Part shown: piece by piece, positions 44,116-52,332 of the stretch
Numbering within the stretch: position 1 is the stretch's first letter
How the letters are laid out: every line of letters begins with the position of its first letter
Assembly: GCF_024648825.1 (NCBI RefSeq)
Contig: NZ_JANBBE010000010.1
Location: 62,001-126,000 of the forward strand
DNA: 64,000 bases
Source: Lentzea californiensis
GTDB lineage: Bacteria > Actinomycetota > Actinomycetes > Mycobacteriales > Pseudonocardiaceae
Reading direction: 5' to 3'
Notes under the pieces: model-generated
Database searches by the model: none
Seen by the model: the letters and a program-made list of their open reading frames with translations, nothing else
Told to the model about the DNA's origin: nothing
Position numbers and translations under genes: made by a program

Positions 44116-45462
44116 ATGCCCGCTCGTGACGACGATCGGCAGCCTCCGCCGGTGAAGCAGGCGCCGGAACCACCTCGGTGGTGTTCGCGCTACGAGCAAG
44201 GCGGTGAGATCGTGGAACACGCGCGCCCGAATGACGTGTGGAGTCCAACTGTCGGTGTGGAGGAGGAGTTCCTCCTGGTCGACCCGGTGACCGGGGTGGC
44301 GGTGAACCGGTCGGACGAGGTGGTCTCCGTCGCGCGGGAGCTGTACGGGCTCGAGCTGGACTACGAGCTGACCAGGGCCCAGGTTGAGACCAACACCACG
44401 GTCTGCCGCGACGCCGGGCAGGTTCGGCGTGAACTGCTCGACACACGCGCCGCGGTCGCGATGGCCGCGCGCACGGCCGGGTGCCGTGCCATCGCGGTCG
44501 GGGCGCCGCCGCTGGGCGACGCGACCGGTGTCATCACGGACAGCCTGCGGTACCGGCGGCTGGCACGTGAGTTCGGAGCGCTGGCCGCGCAACAGCTGAT
44601 CTGCGGATGTCATGTGCACGTCGCCGTGCCGGACAGGGAGACCGCGGTCCAGGTCTGCAACCACGTACGACCGTGGCTGCCCGTGTTGGGCGCGATCACG
44701 GCGAACTCTCCGTTCTCACGGGGTGTGGACACCGGCTTCGCGAGCTGGCGGTCGATGGTGTGGTCGCGATGGCCGGTGTCCGGCCCGCCGCCCTACTTCA
44801 CCTCGTGGGAGCACTACGAGTCCGTGTGCGACACGGTGATCGAGGCAGGCACCGCACTGGACCGGGCGATGATCTACTGGGACGTCCGGCCGTCCGACCA
44901 CCTGCCGACCGTGGAGGTGCGTGTCGCGGACGTCGCCCCGAGTGCCGGCGACGCGGCACTGCTGGCGGCGCTGGTGCGTGCCTTGGTCGCGACGGCGGTG
45001 ATGGACGTCGAACGCGGTGTGCAGGCCGTTCCCGTGCCCGCCGAGGTGCTGCGGCAGGCCTGCTGGCGTGCCGCGAGGGACGGTGTGACGGGACGCGTCT
45101 GGGACGTGCTGTCCGGCCGGGCGCTGCCGGTGCGGCAGTTGCTGGACGAGCTGGTGCGCCGGCTGATGCCGGTGCTCGACGCCAACGGCGACCTGCCTCT
45201 GGTGGAGCATGGTCTGGAGCTCCTGGACAGCGACGGAAGCGGCGCGGATCGTCAGCGCCGCACCTACTGCGGCGGGCAGGTGGAGCCGCTGCTCGGTCTG
45301 CTCGACGCCCACGCGCCGCACCGTCCACCGCAGGATCAGCCCGGTGGCCGGCGGGACCGTCGAGCACATGCCGCGCGCCACCGCCATGGGCACGCTCCTG
45401 CCGCTCCGCATGCGCTCCGAGGTCCCCTCGCCGGAAGCCGGTTGACCACCGGCGGCGAGTAG
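44116..45462 (+). CDS. YbdK/GCS2-type glutamate-cysteine ligase-like carboxylate-amine ligase
   Basis: 448 residues from ATG 44116. The conserved core begins only at residue ~44 (TVGVEEEFLLVDPVTG), so GTG 44212 is a possible start. Family motifs are GVEEEF (metal and ATP), ELTRAQVETNT, CGCHVHVAVPDRE, then SPFSRGVDTGFASWRS and DVRPSDHLPTVEVRVADV. Members ligate an amine to the gamma-carboxyl of glutamate; YbdK has weak gamma-glutamylcysteine synthetase activity and EgtA-like relatives feed ergothioneine. The last ~45 residues are Pro/His/Arg-rich and unlike the family, perhaps a frameshifted or added tail. It converges with the asparagine synthetase-like gene across a shared hairpin. A second, broken copy lies at 42160-42417. 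Confidence 0.87.
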   Translation: MPARDDDRQPPPVKQAPEPPRWCSRYEQGGEIVEHARPNDVWSPTVGVEEEFLLVDPVTGVAVNRSDEVVSVARELYGLELDYELTRAQVETNTTVCRDAGQVRRELLDTRAAVAMAARTAGCRAIAVGAPPLGDATGVITDSLRYRRLAREFGALAAQQLICGCHVHVAVPDRETAVQVCNHVRPWLPVLGAITANSPFSRGVDTGFASWRSMVWSRWPVSGPPPYFTSWEHYESVCDTVIEAGTALDRAMIYWDVRPSDHLPTVEVRVADVAPSAGDAALLAALVRALVATAVMDVERGVQAVPVPAEVLRQACWRAARDGVTGRVWDVLSGRALPVRQLLDELVRRLMPVLDANGDLPLVEHGLELLDSDGSGADRQRRTYCGGQVEPLLGLLDAHAPHRPPQDQPGGRRDRRAHAARHRHGHAPAAPHALRGPLAGSRLTTGGE

Positions 45463-45474
45463 CGGTGGTCAGCC
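45440..45474. terminator. Bidirectional hairpin across two convergent stop codons
   Basis: Stem of 12 pairs including one G-T (arms 45440-45451 and 45463-45474, core TGACCACCG/CGGTGGTCA), loop of 11 bases. It overlaps the stop codons of both the ligase and asnB-like genes, so coding and termination share sequence. Confidence 0.7.
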
Positions 45475-47250
45475 GATGCCGCGCTGCTGCAGCCACATCT
45501 CCAGCACGCCCAGGTGCCACAGCGCGTTCCCGCCGGTCTTGGTCGCCTGGCCGTTCGGGTCGGCGAGCAGGGCGTCGACGTAACCGGGGCGCAGCAGGCC
45601 GCGACGGCGGGCGGCGGGGGAGCCGAGCACCGACCGGAGCAGGTCGAGGACCTCGCCGTCGAGCCGGGTCAGCGCGGGCACCGGGAAGTAGCCCTTCGGC
45701 CGGTCGACCACGTCGACGGGCAGCACGTCGCGTCCGATGTCCTTGAGGATCCCCTTGCCGCCCTGGCCGGACTTCAGCTCGGGAGGACACGCCGCGACCA
45801 GCTCCACCAGGTCCTGGTCGAGGAACGGCACGCGCGCTTCGACGCCCCACGCCATCGCCGTGTTGTCGACCCGCTTGACCGGGTCGTCGGGCATCAGCAG
45901 GTGGGTGTCGGTGCGCAGCACCGCGTCCAGCGCAGTCTCCGCGCCGGGAGCGGCCAGGTGACGGGCGATCAGCTCGCCGCTGACGTCGTGGTCCGGCAGC
46001 CGATCGGCTTCCACGAGCTGTGAGAGCTCGTCGTGGGTCAGGTCGTGGAACGCCTCGCGGAACACCTCGGCCACCCGTTGCCGTGCCGCGCCCGCCGCGG
46101 GCTGGTGGTAGCGGTAGCCGGCGAACACCTCGTCAGCGCCCTGTCCGCACTGGACGACCTTGACGTGCTGGGACACCTCGCGGCAGACGAGGTGGAACGC
46201 GGTGACGTCGTGGCTGCCCATCGGCTCGCTCATCGACCCGACTGCGTGCTCGACCGCCGAGGCGATCTGCTCGTCACCGATGTGCAGCTGGTGGTGGTCG
46301 GTGCCGAACTTCTGCGCCACGGCGTCGGAGTAGACGAACTCGTCGCCGTCCACGCCGTCGCGGCCGGTGAAGCCGATGCTGAACGTGCTGGGCCGCTGCC
46401 CCTCCTCGGCCAGCAGGGCGACCAGCAGGCTTGAGTCCAGCCCGCCGGAGAGCAGCACGCCCACCTCGACGTCGGACACGGTGCGCCGCCGGACCGCGAC
46501 GCGCAAGGCCTCCTGCACGGCGTCCTGCCAGTCCTGCGCGGTCCACCCCGAGTGCTCGGGCCGCCGTGTGTACGACGGCCGCCAGTAGACGTGGTCGCGC
46601 GGTGCCCGGCCCGGTTCGAGAACGCGGATGGTGGCAGGCGGCAGCTTGCGCACGCCACGCAGGACCGTGCGCGGCGCGGGAACGATCGAATGCCAGGTCA
46701 GGTAGTGGTGCAGGCCGACCGGGTCGAGCTCGGTGTCGACGCCGCCACCGGCCAGCAACGCGGGCAGCGTGGAGGCGAACCGCGTCCGGCCGCGCACCTC
46801 GGCCAGGTAGAGGGGCTTGATGCCCAGCCGGTCCCTGACCAGCAGCACGCGGTCGCGCCTCCGGTCGACCAGGGCGATCGCGAACATGCCGACGAGGTGC
46901 TCGACGAACCGCTCACCCCAGCGGTGGTAGGCCTTCAGGATCACCTCGGTGTCGCTGGTGGACGTGAAGCGGTACCGGTCCGACAGCTCGGCGCGCAGCT
47001 CCTTGTAGTTGTAGATGCACCCGTTGAACGCCACCGCGAGCCCGAGCTCGTCGTCGACCATGGGCTGCGTGCCGGTGTCGGACAGGTCGATGATCGACAG
47101 TCTTCGGTGCCCGAGCGCGACCCGTCCCTCCGACCAGTGACCCGCGCCGTCCGGTCCCCGCGACCACATGGACCGCGTCATGCGCTCCACCGCGCCGACG
47201 TCCGGAACGTCCGCCTGATCCGCCACCACCTCACCGGCGATCCCACACAT
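45469..47250 (-). CDS. asnB: Class II asparagine synthetase-family amidotransferase
   Basis: 593 residues from ATG 47250 with GGAGGA six bases upstream. Cys2 in MCGIAGE is the glutaminase nucleophile. RGPDGAG, GHRRLSIID and FNGCIYNYKELR complete the N-terminal amidotransferase half. The synthetase half has the ATP motif LLSGGLDSSLL, FSIGFTG, and QGADEVFAGY. It moves glutamine nitrogen onto an acyl-adenylated carboxylate. Close relatives include the N-acetylglutaminylglutamine amide (osmolyte) amidotransferases as well as true AsnB; without a partner NAGGN synthetase nearby this cannot be settled. The neighbours, a GCS2-type ligase and an amidase, suggest small peptide-amide metabolism. A GCGT-N15-GGGTAT motif upstream suggests stress control. 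Confidence 0.88.
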   Translation of the reverse strand: MCGIAGEVVADQADVPDVGAVERMTRSMWSRGPDGAGHWSEGRVALGHRRLSIIDLSDTGTQPMVDDELGLAVAFNGCIYNYKELRAELSDRYRFTSTSDTEVILKAYHRWGERFVEHLVGMFAIALVDRRRDRVLLVRDRLGIKPLYLAEVRGRTRFASTLPALLAGGGVDTELDPVGLHHYLTWHSIVPAPRTVLRGVRKLPPATIRVLEPGRAPRDHVYWRPSYTRRPEHSGWTAQDWQDAVQEALRVAVRRRTVSDVEVGVLLSGGLDSSLLVALLAEEGQRPSTFSIGFTGRDGVDGDEFVYSDAVAQKFGTDHHQLHIGDEQIASAVEHAVGSMSEPMGSHDVTAFHLVCREVSQHVKVVQCGQGADEVFAGYRYHQPAAGAARQRVAEVFREAFHDLTHDELSQLVEADRLPDHDVSGELIARHLAAPGAETALDAVLRTDTHLLMPDDPVKRVDNTAMAWGVEARVPFLDQDLVELVAACPPELKSGQGGKGILKDIGRDVLPVDVVDRPKGYFPVPALTRLDGEVLDLLRSVLGSPAARRRGLLRPGYVDALLADPNGQATKTGGNALWHLGVLEMWLQQRGIG

Positions 47251-47293
47251 GGCGAGTCCTCCTTGGACGGTTCACCTGACAGGTGGCAGTCGA

Positions 47294-47318
47294 ATACCCC
47301 GATCGCGGACGATCACGC
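47294..47318 (-). promoter_or_regulatory. SigB-type promoter motif before the asnB-like gene
   Basis: Minus strand GCGT (47318-47315), 15 bases, GGGTAT (47299-47294), 43 bases before ATG 47250. It lies in the 88-base divergent gap shared with the amidase gene. Confidence 0.55.
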
Positions 47319-47338
47319 TCGACGAGCCGGACCCGTGT

Positions 47339-48886
47339 GTGAGCAAGAGCACGTTTGCCGTGGCCACCTGTGCCTTGACGTGGGGGGCCTGTGGGCCCGG
47401 CAATGTCTACATGCAGCTCCTGTCCGCCGGCGAACCGGCGATCAACGCCGGTCCGGACCTGGACCTGGATCTGGATCTGGCCACGATCCCCGTGCTCGCC
47501 CGTCGGATGGCGGACGGCACGCTGACCTCGGCGGAGCTGACCCGCGCCTACCTGTGCCGCATCGCCCTCGTGGACGGACTGGTGCGGTCGGTGCTCGCCG
47601 TCGACCCGACAGCGTTGCGTCAGGCCGAGGAGAGCGACCTGCGGCGGGCGTGCGGGCAGTCCCGTGGACTGATGGACGGCATTCCCGTGTTGCTCAAGGA
47701 CAACATCGACACCGCCGGCCTGGCGACCACGGCCGGATCCCGGGCGCTGCACGTGCCGCCGCGCGAGGACGCCGGGCTCGTCGCACACCTCCGCGCCGCC
47801 GGTGCCGTCGTGCTGGGCAAGGCGGCCATGACGGAGTGGGGGAACTTCCGCTCGCCGTGGGCGGTCTCCGGCTGGTCCGCGGTCGGCGGGCAGACCGTCA
47901 ACCCGCACGTGCTGGACCGCAACCCGAGCGGCTCGTCGTCGGGCTCGGCCGTGGCGGTGGCGGCGTCACTGGCGCAGGTCGCCGTCGGCACCGAGACCAA
48001 CGGCTCCATCGTGTCCCCGGCGGGTCACGCAGGTGTCGTCGGGTTCAAACCCACTCTCGGCAGAATCAGCGGGACCGGGATCGTGCCGATCTCGACCAGG
48101 CAGGACACGGCGGGTCCGCTGGCGCGGCACGTCGTGGACGCCGCGATCCTGACGTCGGTCCTGCAAGGTCGCGAGGTGCACCACCTGCTCACGCCCGCCA
48201 CGCTGCGGGGTGCGCGCGTCGGCGTGTGGCGCCAGGTGGGGTTCGGCGCCGAGACGGACCAGGTCGTGGAGTCCGTGGTGGCGCTCCTGCGGCGTTGTGG
48301 CGCCGTGGTGGTCGACGTCGAGCTGTCCTACCTGGACCGCATCGACGCTGCCGGACGACCCGCGTTGCTCGCCGAGTTCAAGCACGACCTGGAGCAGTAC
48401 CTCCGCACCCGGCCCGGCGTGCCGCAGACGTTGCGCGAACTGATCGAGTTCAACGAGACCGACCCGATCGAGCTGAGCGAGTTCGGGCAGGAACTGTTCC
48501 ACGACGCCGAGAAGGCGCCGCCGATCACCGACTCGGCCTACCTCGAGCAGCGGCGGACGGCGACCGGCCTGGCGCGCCGGTCGATCGACGAGGTGCTCGC
48601 CGCGCACAGCCTGGACGTGATCATGGCACCGACCAATGGTCCCGCCTGCGCCGCCGACGCCGGTGACGCGCCCGGACCGAGCACCGCCATGCCGGCCGCG
48701 GTCGCGGGCTACCCGGACGTCACCGTCCCGGCCGGGTTCGCCGGGCCGCTGCCCATCGGCGTGTCGTTCATCGGCGGACACGGGGAGGACGAGGCGGTCC
48801 TGCGGTTCGCGGCGGCCTTCGAACGCGCGGCCTCGGCACGGCGGGCACCCGGCTACCTGCCGACGACGCCGGTGCTGCGCACCTAG
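47339..48886 (+). CDS. Amidase-signature family hydrolase
   Basis: 515 residues from GTG 47339. The frame is open back to 47249, but that would overlap the divergent asnB-like start and its promoter motif. The catalytic triad of the amidase-signature fold is visible: Lys in GIPVLLKDNIDT, the cis-Ser region GSSSGSAVAVAASLA and the acylated Ser in GTETNGSIVSPA. The size is normal. The first ~20 residues (SKSTFAVATCALTWGACG) might be a weak export or lipoprotein signal, but the lipobox is poor. It probably hydrolyses an amide to acid and ammonia; the substrate is unknown. It is divergent from an amide-forming enzyme, so the pair may make and break the same bond. Confidence 0.87.
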   Translation: MSKSTFAVATCALTWGACGPGNVYMQLLSAGEPAINAGPDLDLDLDLATIPVLARRMADGTLTSAELTRAYLCRIALVDGLVRSVLAVDPTALRQAEESDLRRACGQSRGLMDGIPVLLKDNIDTAGLATTAGSRALHVPPREDAGLVAHLRAAGAVVLGKAAMTEWGNFRSPWAVSGWSAVGGQTVNPHVLDRNPSGSSSGSAVAVAASLAQVAVGTETNGSIVSPAGHAGVVGFKPTLGRISGTGIVPISTRQDTAGPLARHVVDAAILTSVLQGREVHHLLTPATLRGARVGVWRQVGFGAETDQVVESVVALLRRCGAVVVDVELSYLDRIDAAGRPALLAEFKHDLEQYLRTRPGVPQTLRELIEFNETDPIELSEFGQELFHDAEKAPPITDSAYLEQRRTATGLARRSIDEVLAAHSLDVIMAPTNGPACAADAGDAPGPSTAMPAAVAGYPDVTVPAGFAGPLPIGVSFIGGHGEDEAVLRFAAAFERAASARRAPGYLPTTPVLRT

Positions 48887-49026
48887 ACGCGGCCGACGGG
48901 TCGAGGCCGAGCCACCGCTGGAGCCGTTGTGCGGCCAGTGCCCGGCGAACACGAGCACGATCACGTTTCCTCACCGGTTCAGGCGGTAGTCCTCTGGTGG
49001 ACCACGTCTCCGAGGAGAGGACGCCC

Positions 49027-49788
49027 ATGCCGAACGACCTGCGACGACCTTGCCGGGAGCGGTGGGACGACGTGGCGGGGCGGCAGGTGCGGAGCCTGGA
49101 GGCGGGCTGGGAGCACACCTCGGGTCCGCTCGTAGTGGTCGTACCCGGCCTGGGAGCGCTGGGCTACCTGATGGGCGCGGTCGATGCCTGTGCCGGCTGG
49201 GCGCGAACAATTCTGCTCGACTTACCCGGCTTCGGCCGTCGAGGTCCGCAGGGTTGCCCTCCGGAGATCCCCGCCATCGCGGAGACGGTGTCGGCGTGGC
49301 TCACGCGGGTCGCTGACGGTCCCGTCGTGCTGGCAGGGCATTCCACGGGCGCGCAGGCCGCACTGCACGTGGCTGCGGCACATCCGGATCGCGTCGGTGC
49401 GCTGGCCTTGCTGGGACCCACCTTTCCGCCGGAGCAGCGTGTCCTCAGTGGACTGGCGCGCGGCTTCGCCCGCAACTCCCGCCACGAGCCGCCTGGTCTG
49501 TGGCGGGTGACGTTGCCCTACTACCTGCGGGGAGGTCCGAGGGCCCTGACGCGCTTCGTCCGGTCCGCGCAGCGCGACGAACCCGAGCGGGTCATCACCG
49601 GCGTCAGGTGCCCCGTCCTCCTCGCCCGCGGCGAACACGACGCCTTCGCGCCGCAGTCGTGGCTCGACCGGCTCACCGCGGCAGCACCCGACGGGCGGTC
49701 CACGACGGTGCCGGGCGCACACACTTTCCCCTTCCACCAGGGACCGCTGACCGCGGATCTCATCGCACGCACGGCCGATCTGCGCTGA
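49027..49788 (+). CDS. Alpha/beta-hydrolase fold protein
   Basis: 253 residues from ATG 49027, chosen because GAGGAGAGG ends six bases upstream (GTG 48997 is an alternative). The fold is clear: VVVVPGLGALGY (oxyanion region), LDLPGFGRRG, nucleophile elbow AGHSTGAQAAL with Ser, acid in ARGEHDAFAP and His in PGAHTFPFHQ. It converges on the OleD-like gene. OleB, the alpha/beta-hydrolase of the olefin pathway, uses an Asp nucleophile; this protein has Ser, so it is not a typical OleB. It could open or transfer an ester or lactone, but the substrate is unknown. Codon 66 (49222-49224) is TTA, hinting at bldA-type developmental control. Confidence 0.85.
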   Translation: MPNDLRRPCRERWDDVAGRQVRSLEAGWEHTSGPLVVVVPGLGALGYLMGAVDACAGWARTILLDLPGFGRRGPQGCPPEIPAIAETVSAWLTRVADGPVVLAGHSTGAQAALHVAAAHPDRVGALALLGPTFPPEQRVLSGLARGFARNSRHEPPGLWRVTLPYYLRGGPRALTRFVRSAQRDEPERVITGVRCPVLLARGEHDAFAPQSWLDRLTAAAPDGRSTTVPGAHTFPFHQGPLTADLIARTADLR

Positions 49789-49948
49789 TCTGCTCGTGCG
49801 CGCGATCCTCGGACTTCGCGGGAGTGCCGTGACCCGCGCTTGCTCACCAGCTTCTGTCCACAGTGGATTGGCTGGTCGGTGCGTCTCGGCCAAGTGTCGC
49901 CCGTCCAGCTGCATAGGAACGATCTTCCCGTCGCCGGACGTCTTCTTC

Positions 49949-50830
49949 TCACCACGTTGCCGCGCCGGCAAAAGACGTCGGTGCGGGCTCGTAGCCGAGG
50001 CGCGTCCGGGCGGCTGTGATGTCAAGGGTGCGCTCGCTTGCCAGGTGGCTGATGGCGTACCTGGTCAGGCGGGGAGGCCTGGCTCGGCCCGCCAGTCGCC
50101 AGACAGGCTCGGCCATCGCTGCCAGGGACCAGGCGAGTCCCAGGGGGAGGTAGCGGATCCGGACGTCCAGGCCACGTTCCCGCAGTAGGTCCCGCAACGC
50201 ACTTTCCAGTACGACCGGCGAAGAGTCCGCCACGTTGTAGACGCCGGGTCGGCCGGTGCAGGCCAGCAGGCTGGCTCGTGCGAGGTTGTCGATCGACGTG
50301 AGCGACTGCAGCGCCTGCCCGTTGCCCACGAGGAACAAGGTCCGGCCGCGGATGGCGCTCAGCACCCGTGGAAGCAGTGTCGGGTCGCCCGGGCCGTAGA
50401 CGGCATGGGGGCGGAGGACGACGCTGTTCGGGCGTGCCAGCACCACTCCCTCGGCCTCGGCCTTCGTCGCACCATAAGCGGTGAGGTAGCGACTCACCGG
50501 GGCGGTGGACTCGATCGCCGAGATGGTCGGCCTGAACGGGTCGTACACGCTCGCCGACGACATGTGCACGAACCGTGCGCCAGGGAAGGTCTCCAGGACG
50601 CTTCGAGTACCGGAGACGTTCACCCGCCGGATCTCCGCAGGAGAACCCCAGTCGGTCACGGCAGCGGCGCAGTGCACCACTGCGTCGACGACTGGCGGGT
50701 CGATCAGCGGCCCCGCCGTGATGTCCCACGAACGTGACCCGTAGGCGTGCACCTGCCAACCCCGTGCTTCGGCGGCACGGCGCACCGCCCCGCCCACGAA
50801 GCCGGTCGCCCCCGTCACCGCGATCCGCAT
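49949..50830 (-). CDS. OleD-like NAD(P)-dependent 2-alkyl-3-ketoalkanoate reductase
   Basis: 293 residues, extended short-chain dehydrogenase. The Rossmann motif GATGFVG is near the N-terminus, catalytic YGATK about residue 120, LRPHAVYGPGDPTLLPR in the middle, and PPRLTRYAISHL with LGYEP near the end. The order VDAVVHCAA, WGS, NVSGT, YGPGDPxLLPR and PPxLTR follows OleD of the bacterial olefin pathway, which reduces the beta-keto acid made by OleA to a beta-hydroxy acid. Its ATG shares one base with the upstream ligase stop. It is the last gene of a five-gene operon. The family is certain; the OleD assignment rests on motif similarity plus the adjacent OleC- and OleA-like genes. The other option is a 3-beta-hydroxysteroid dehydrogenase-like enzyme. 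Confidence 0.85.
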   Translation of the reverse strand: MRIAVTGATGFVGGAVRRAAEARGWQVHAYGSRSWDITAGPLIDPPVVDAVVHCAAAVTDWGSPAEIRRVNVSGTRSVLETFPGARFVHMSSASVYDPFRPTISAIESTAPVSRYLTAYGATKAEAEGVVLARPNSVVLRPHAVYGPGDPTLLPRVLSAIRGRTLFLVGNGQALQSLTSIDNLARASLLACTGRPGVYNVADSSPVVLESALRDLLRERGLDVRIRYLPLGLAWSLAAMAEPVWRLAGRARPPRLTRYAISHLASERTLDITAARTRLGYEPAPTSFAGAATW

Positions 50831-52332
50831 CAGCGAGCCAGTCTCGCACGGAGGGCGGATCGGTCGATCTTCCTGTTGCGGCCCGACAGCGGCAGCTCCG
50901 GCAGGACCACGACCTCGTCGGGCAGCGCGTAGACGTCGATCAGTTCTGGCAGCGAGGCTTGGACCCGCGCGGCCAGTCCGCGGCCGGCGTCAGGGGCGGG
51001 CACGAGTGCCAGCACGATCCGCTCGTCGCCGATCTCGTCCGGCACGCCGATCATGACGGCGGCCGCGACTCCCGGCAGGCGGGCGATGGCCGGTTCGTAC
51101 AAGCCGGGATACACGTTGGTCCCCTTGCGGAGGATCATGTCCTTCTTCCGGCCGGTGAGCACGATCAAGTCGCCCTCCAGACGAGCCAGGTCGCCGGTGG
51201 CGTGCTCTGTCAACGGTGGCGATCCCAGATAACCGCGGCACAGGTTGGGCCCGGACACCATCAGTTCCCCGTCCTCGGCGACGCGTGCGCGCACGCCCGG
51301 CAGCGGCCGGCCGAGGAGGTCGCCGTCGTGCGCGAGCTTCTCCTCGGCGGTCGCGATCGCCACCGGAAGGATCTCGGTCATGCCGTACACGGCGAGCAGT
51401 TCGACCCCTGGCAGCGCGGCTCGTGCACGTCGCAGCAGAGGTGGCAGGACCGGTGCGGAACCCAGCAACACCTGGCGCAGCGACCGTGGCAGCGCGACCC
51501 CGCTGTCGAGGATCGCGGCCAGGTCGGAAGGCACCAGGAAGGTGTGGGTGGCGCCCTCCAGGCCGGCCGCGAGCGCGGCGGGCTCGGCGGCGGGCGCGAA
51601 CCCGTAGGGCGGCATGGACCAGTGCCCACCCGCGATGAGCGCGGGCAGTCCCAGCATCATCTGGTCGGTGTGCACTCGGGCGTCCGGACCCAGTTCGCAC
51701 CGCGTCGCCAGCACGTTCAGCGCGGCCGCGAGCGAACCCCTGGTGTGCACAACGGCTTTCGGCTCTGCCGTGGTGCCCGAGGTGAACACGACCACGGCGT
51801 CCTGGTCTGGTCGGGGGTCGGGCAGTGGCGCGCCGGCAACTGGTTTCGCGAGCCGCCGGGTGGACACCGCGCGCAGTGGTACACCGGGCAGCCATGGCCC
51901 GGATCTGATGTACCGCACCGGTAATGAGGTGTAGTCCGGTAGGAGCACACCCCTGCGACGAGCCAAGGCGCGCACCGGGCCGGGTGCGCTCGCCGCGTAC
52001 AGCAGGGACTCCGCCGCCACCCACGCCGGCCCTGCCAGGTCGGTGCGCCTCGTGAAGAGCTCCTGCCCGCCGCCGGGGTCGACGAACACCACCGTGCCGC
52101 CGGCCGCGACGGTTCCCAGAGCCAGGACGATCGCGTCGGGCCCTGGTCGCACGGAGAACAGCATCCGGCTTCCGGGCGAGAAGCCCCTTGAGCGCAACCG
52201 GTGCGCTGTGCCGAGTACGCGGTCGGCCAGCTCGGCGTAGGTCGTCGTCCTTCCGCGTCCGTCGGTCAGCGCAGGCCTCCGGCTGTGGCGCCTGGCCGCC
52301 TGCAACACCCCGATCAGAAGGTCGTCAGCCAC
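50830..52332 (-). CDS. OleC-like AMP-forming ligase (putative beta-lactone synthetase)
   Basis: 500 residues, ANL superfamily: FTSGTTAEPKAVVHT (A3), AVYGMTEILPV (A5), ATGDLARLEGDLIVLTGRKKDMILRKGTNVYP (A7/A8) and a C-terminal SGRNRKIDRSALR. The segment GGTVVFVDPGGG in the N-terminal half, followed by residues typical of that clade, resembles OleC rather than ordinary CoA ligases. OleC adenylates a beta-hydroxy acid and closes a beta-lactone. It overlaps the P450 gene by eight bases and the reductase by one, so the whole set is translationally coupled. If OleB is truly missing, the beta-lactone may be the end product, as in nocardiolactone-type clusters. Acyl-CoA or acyl-AMP ligase activity remains possible. 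Confidence 0.82.
   Translation of the reverse strand: MADDLLIGVLQAARRHSRRPALTDGRGRTTTYAELADRVLGTAHRLRSRGFSPGSRMLFSVRPGPDAIVLALGTVAAGGTVVFVDPGGGQELFTRRTDLAGPAWVAAESLLYAASAPGPVRALARRRGVLLPDYTSLPVRYIRSGPWLPGVPLRAVSTRRLAKPVAGAPLPDPRPDQDAVVVFTSGTTAEPKAVVHTRGSLAAALNVLATRCELGPDARVHTDQMMLGLPALIAGGHWSMPPYGFAPAAEPAALAAGLEGATHTFLVPSDLAAILDSGVALPRSLRQVLLGSAPVLPPLLRRARAALPGVELLAVYGMTEILPVAIATAEEKLAHDGDLLGRPLPGVRARVAEDGELMVSGPNLCRGYLGSPPLTEHATGDLARLEGDLIVLTGRKKDMILRKGTNVYPGLYEPAIARLPGVAAAVMIGVPDEIGDERIVLALVPAPDAGRGLAARVQASLPELIDVYALPDEVVVLPELPLSGRNRKIDRSALRARLAR

Noticed and set aside
47249-47338. Extended amidase start at 47249
   Set aside because: It would overlap the asnB-like start codon and cover the divergent promoter gap; the added residues show no signal peptide or family match.
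49027-49788. Calling the alpha/beta hydrolase an OleB
   Set aside because: OleB uses an Asp nucleophile; this protein has GHSTG with Ser and lies on the opposite strand to the operon.
49846-49876. Terminator between the hydrolase and the OleD-like gene
   Set aside because: The inverted repeat is interrupted and would need a one-base loop.
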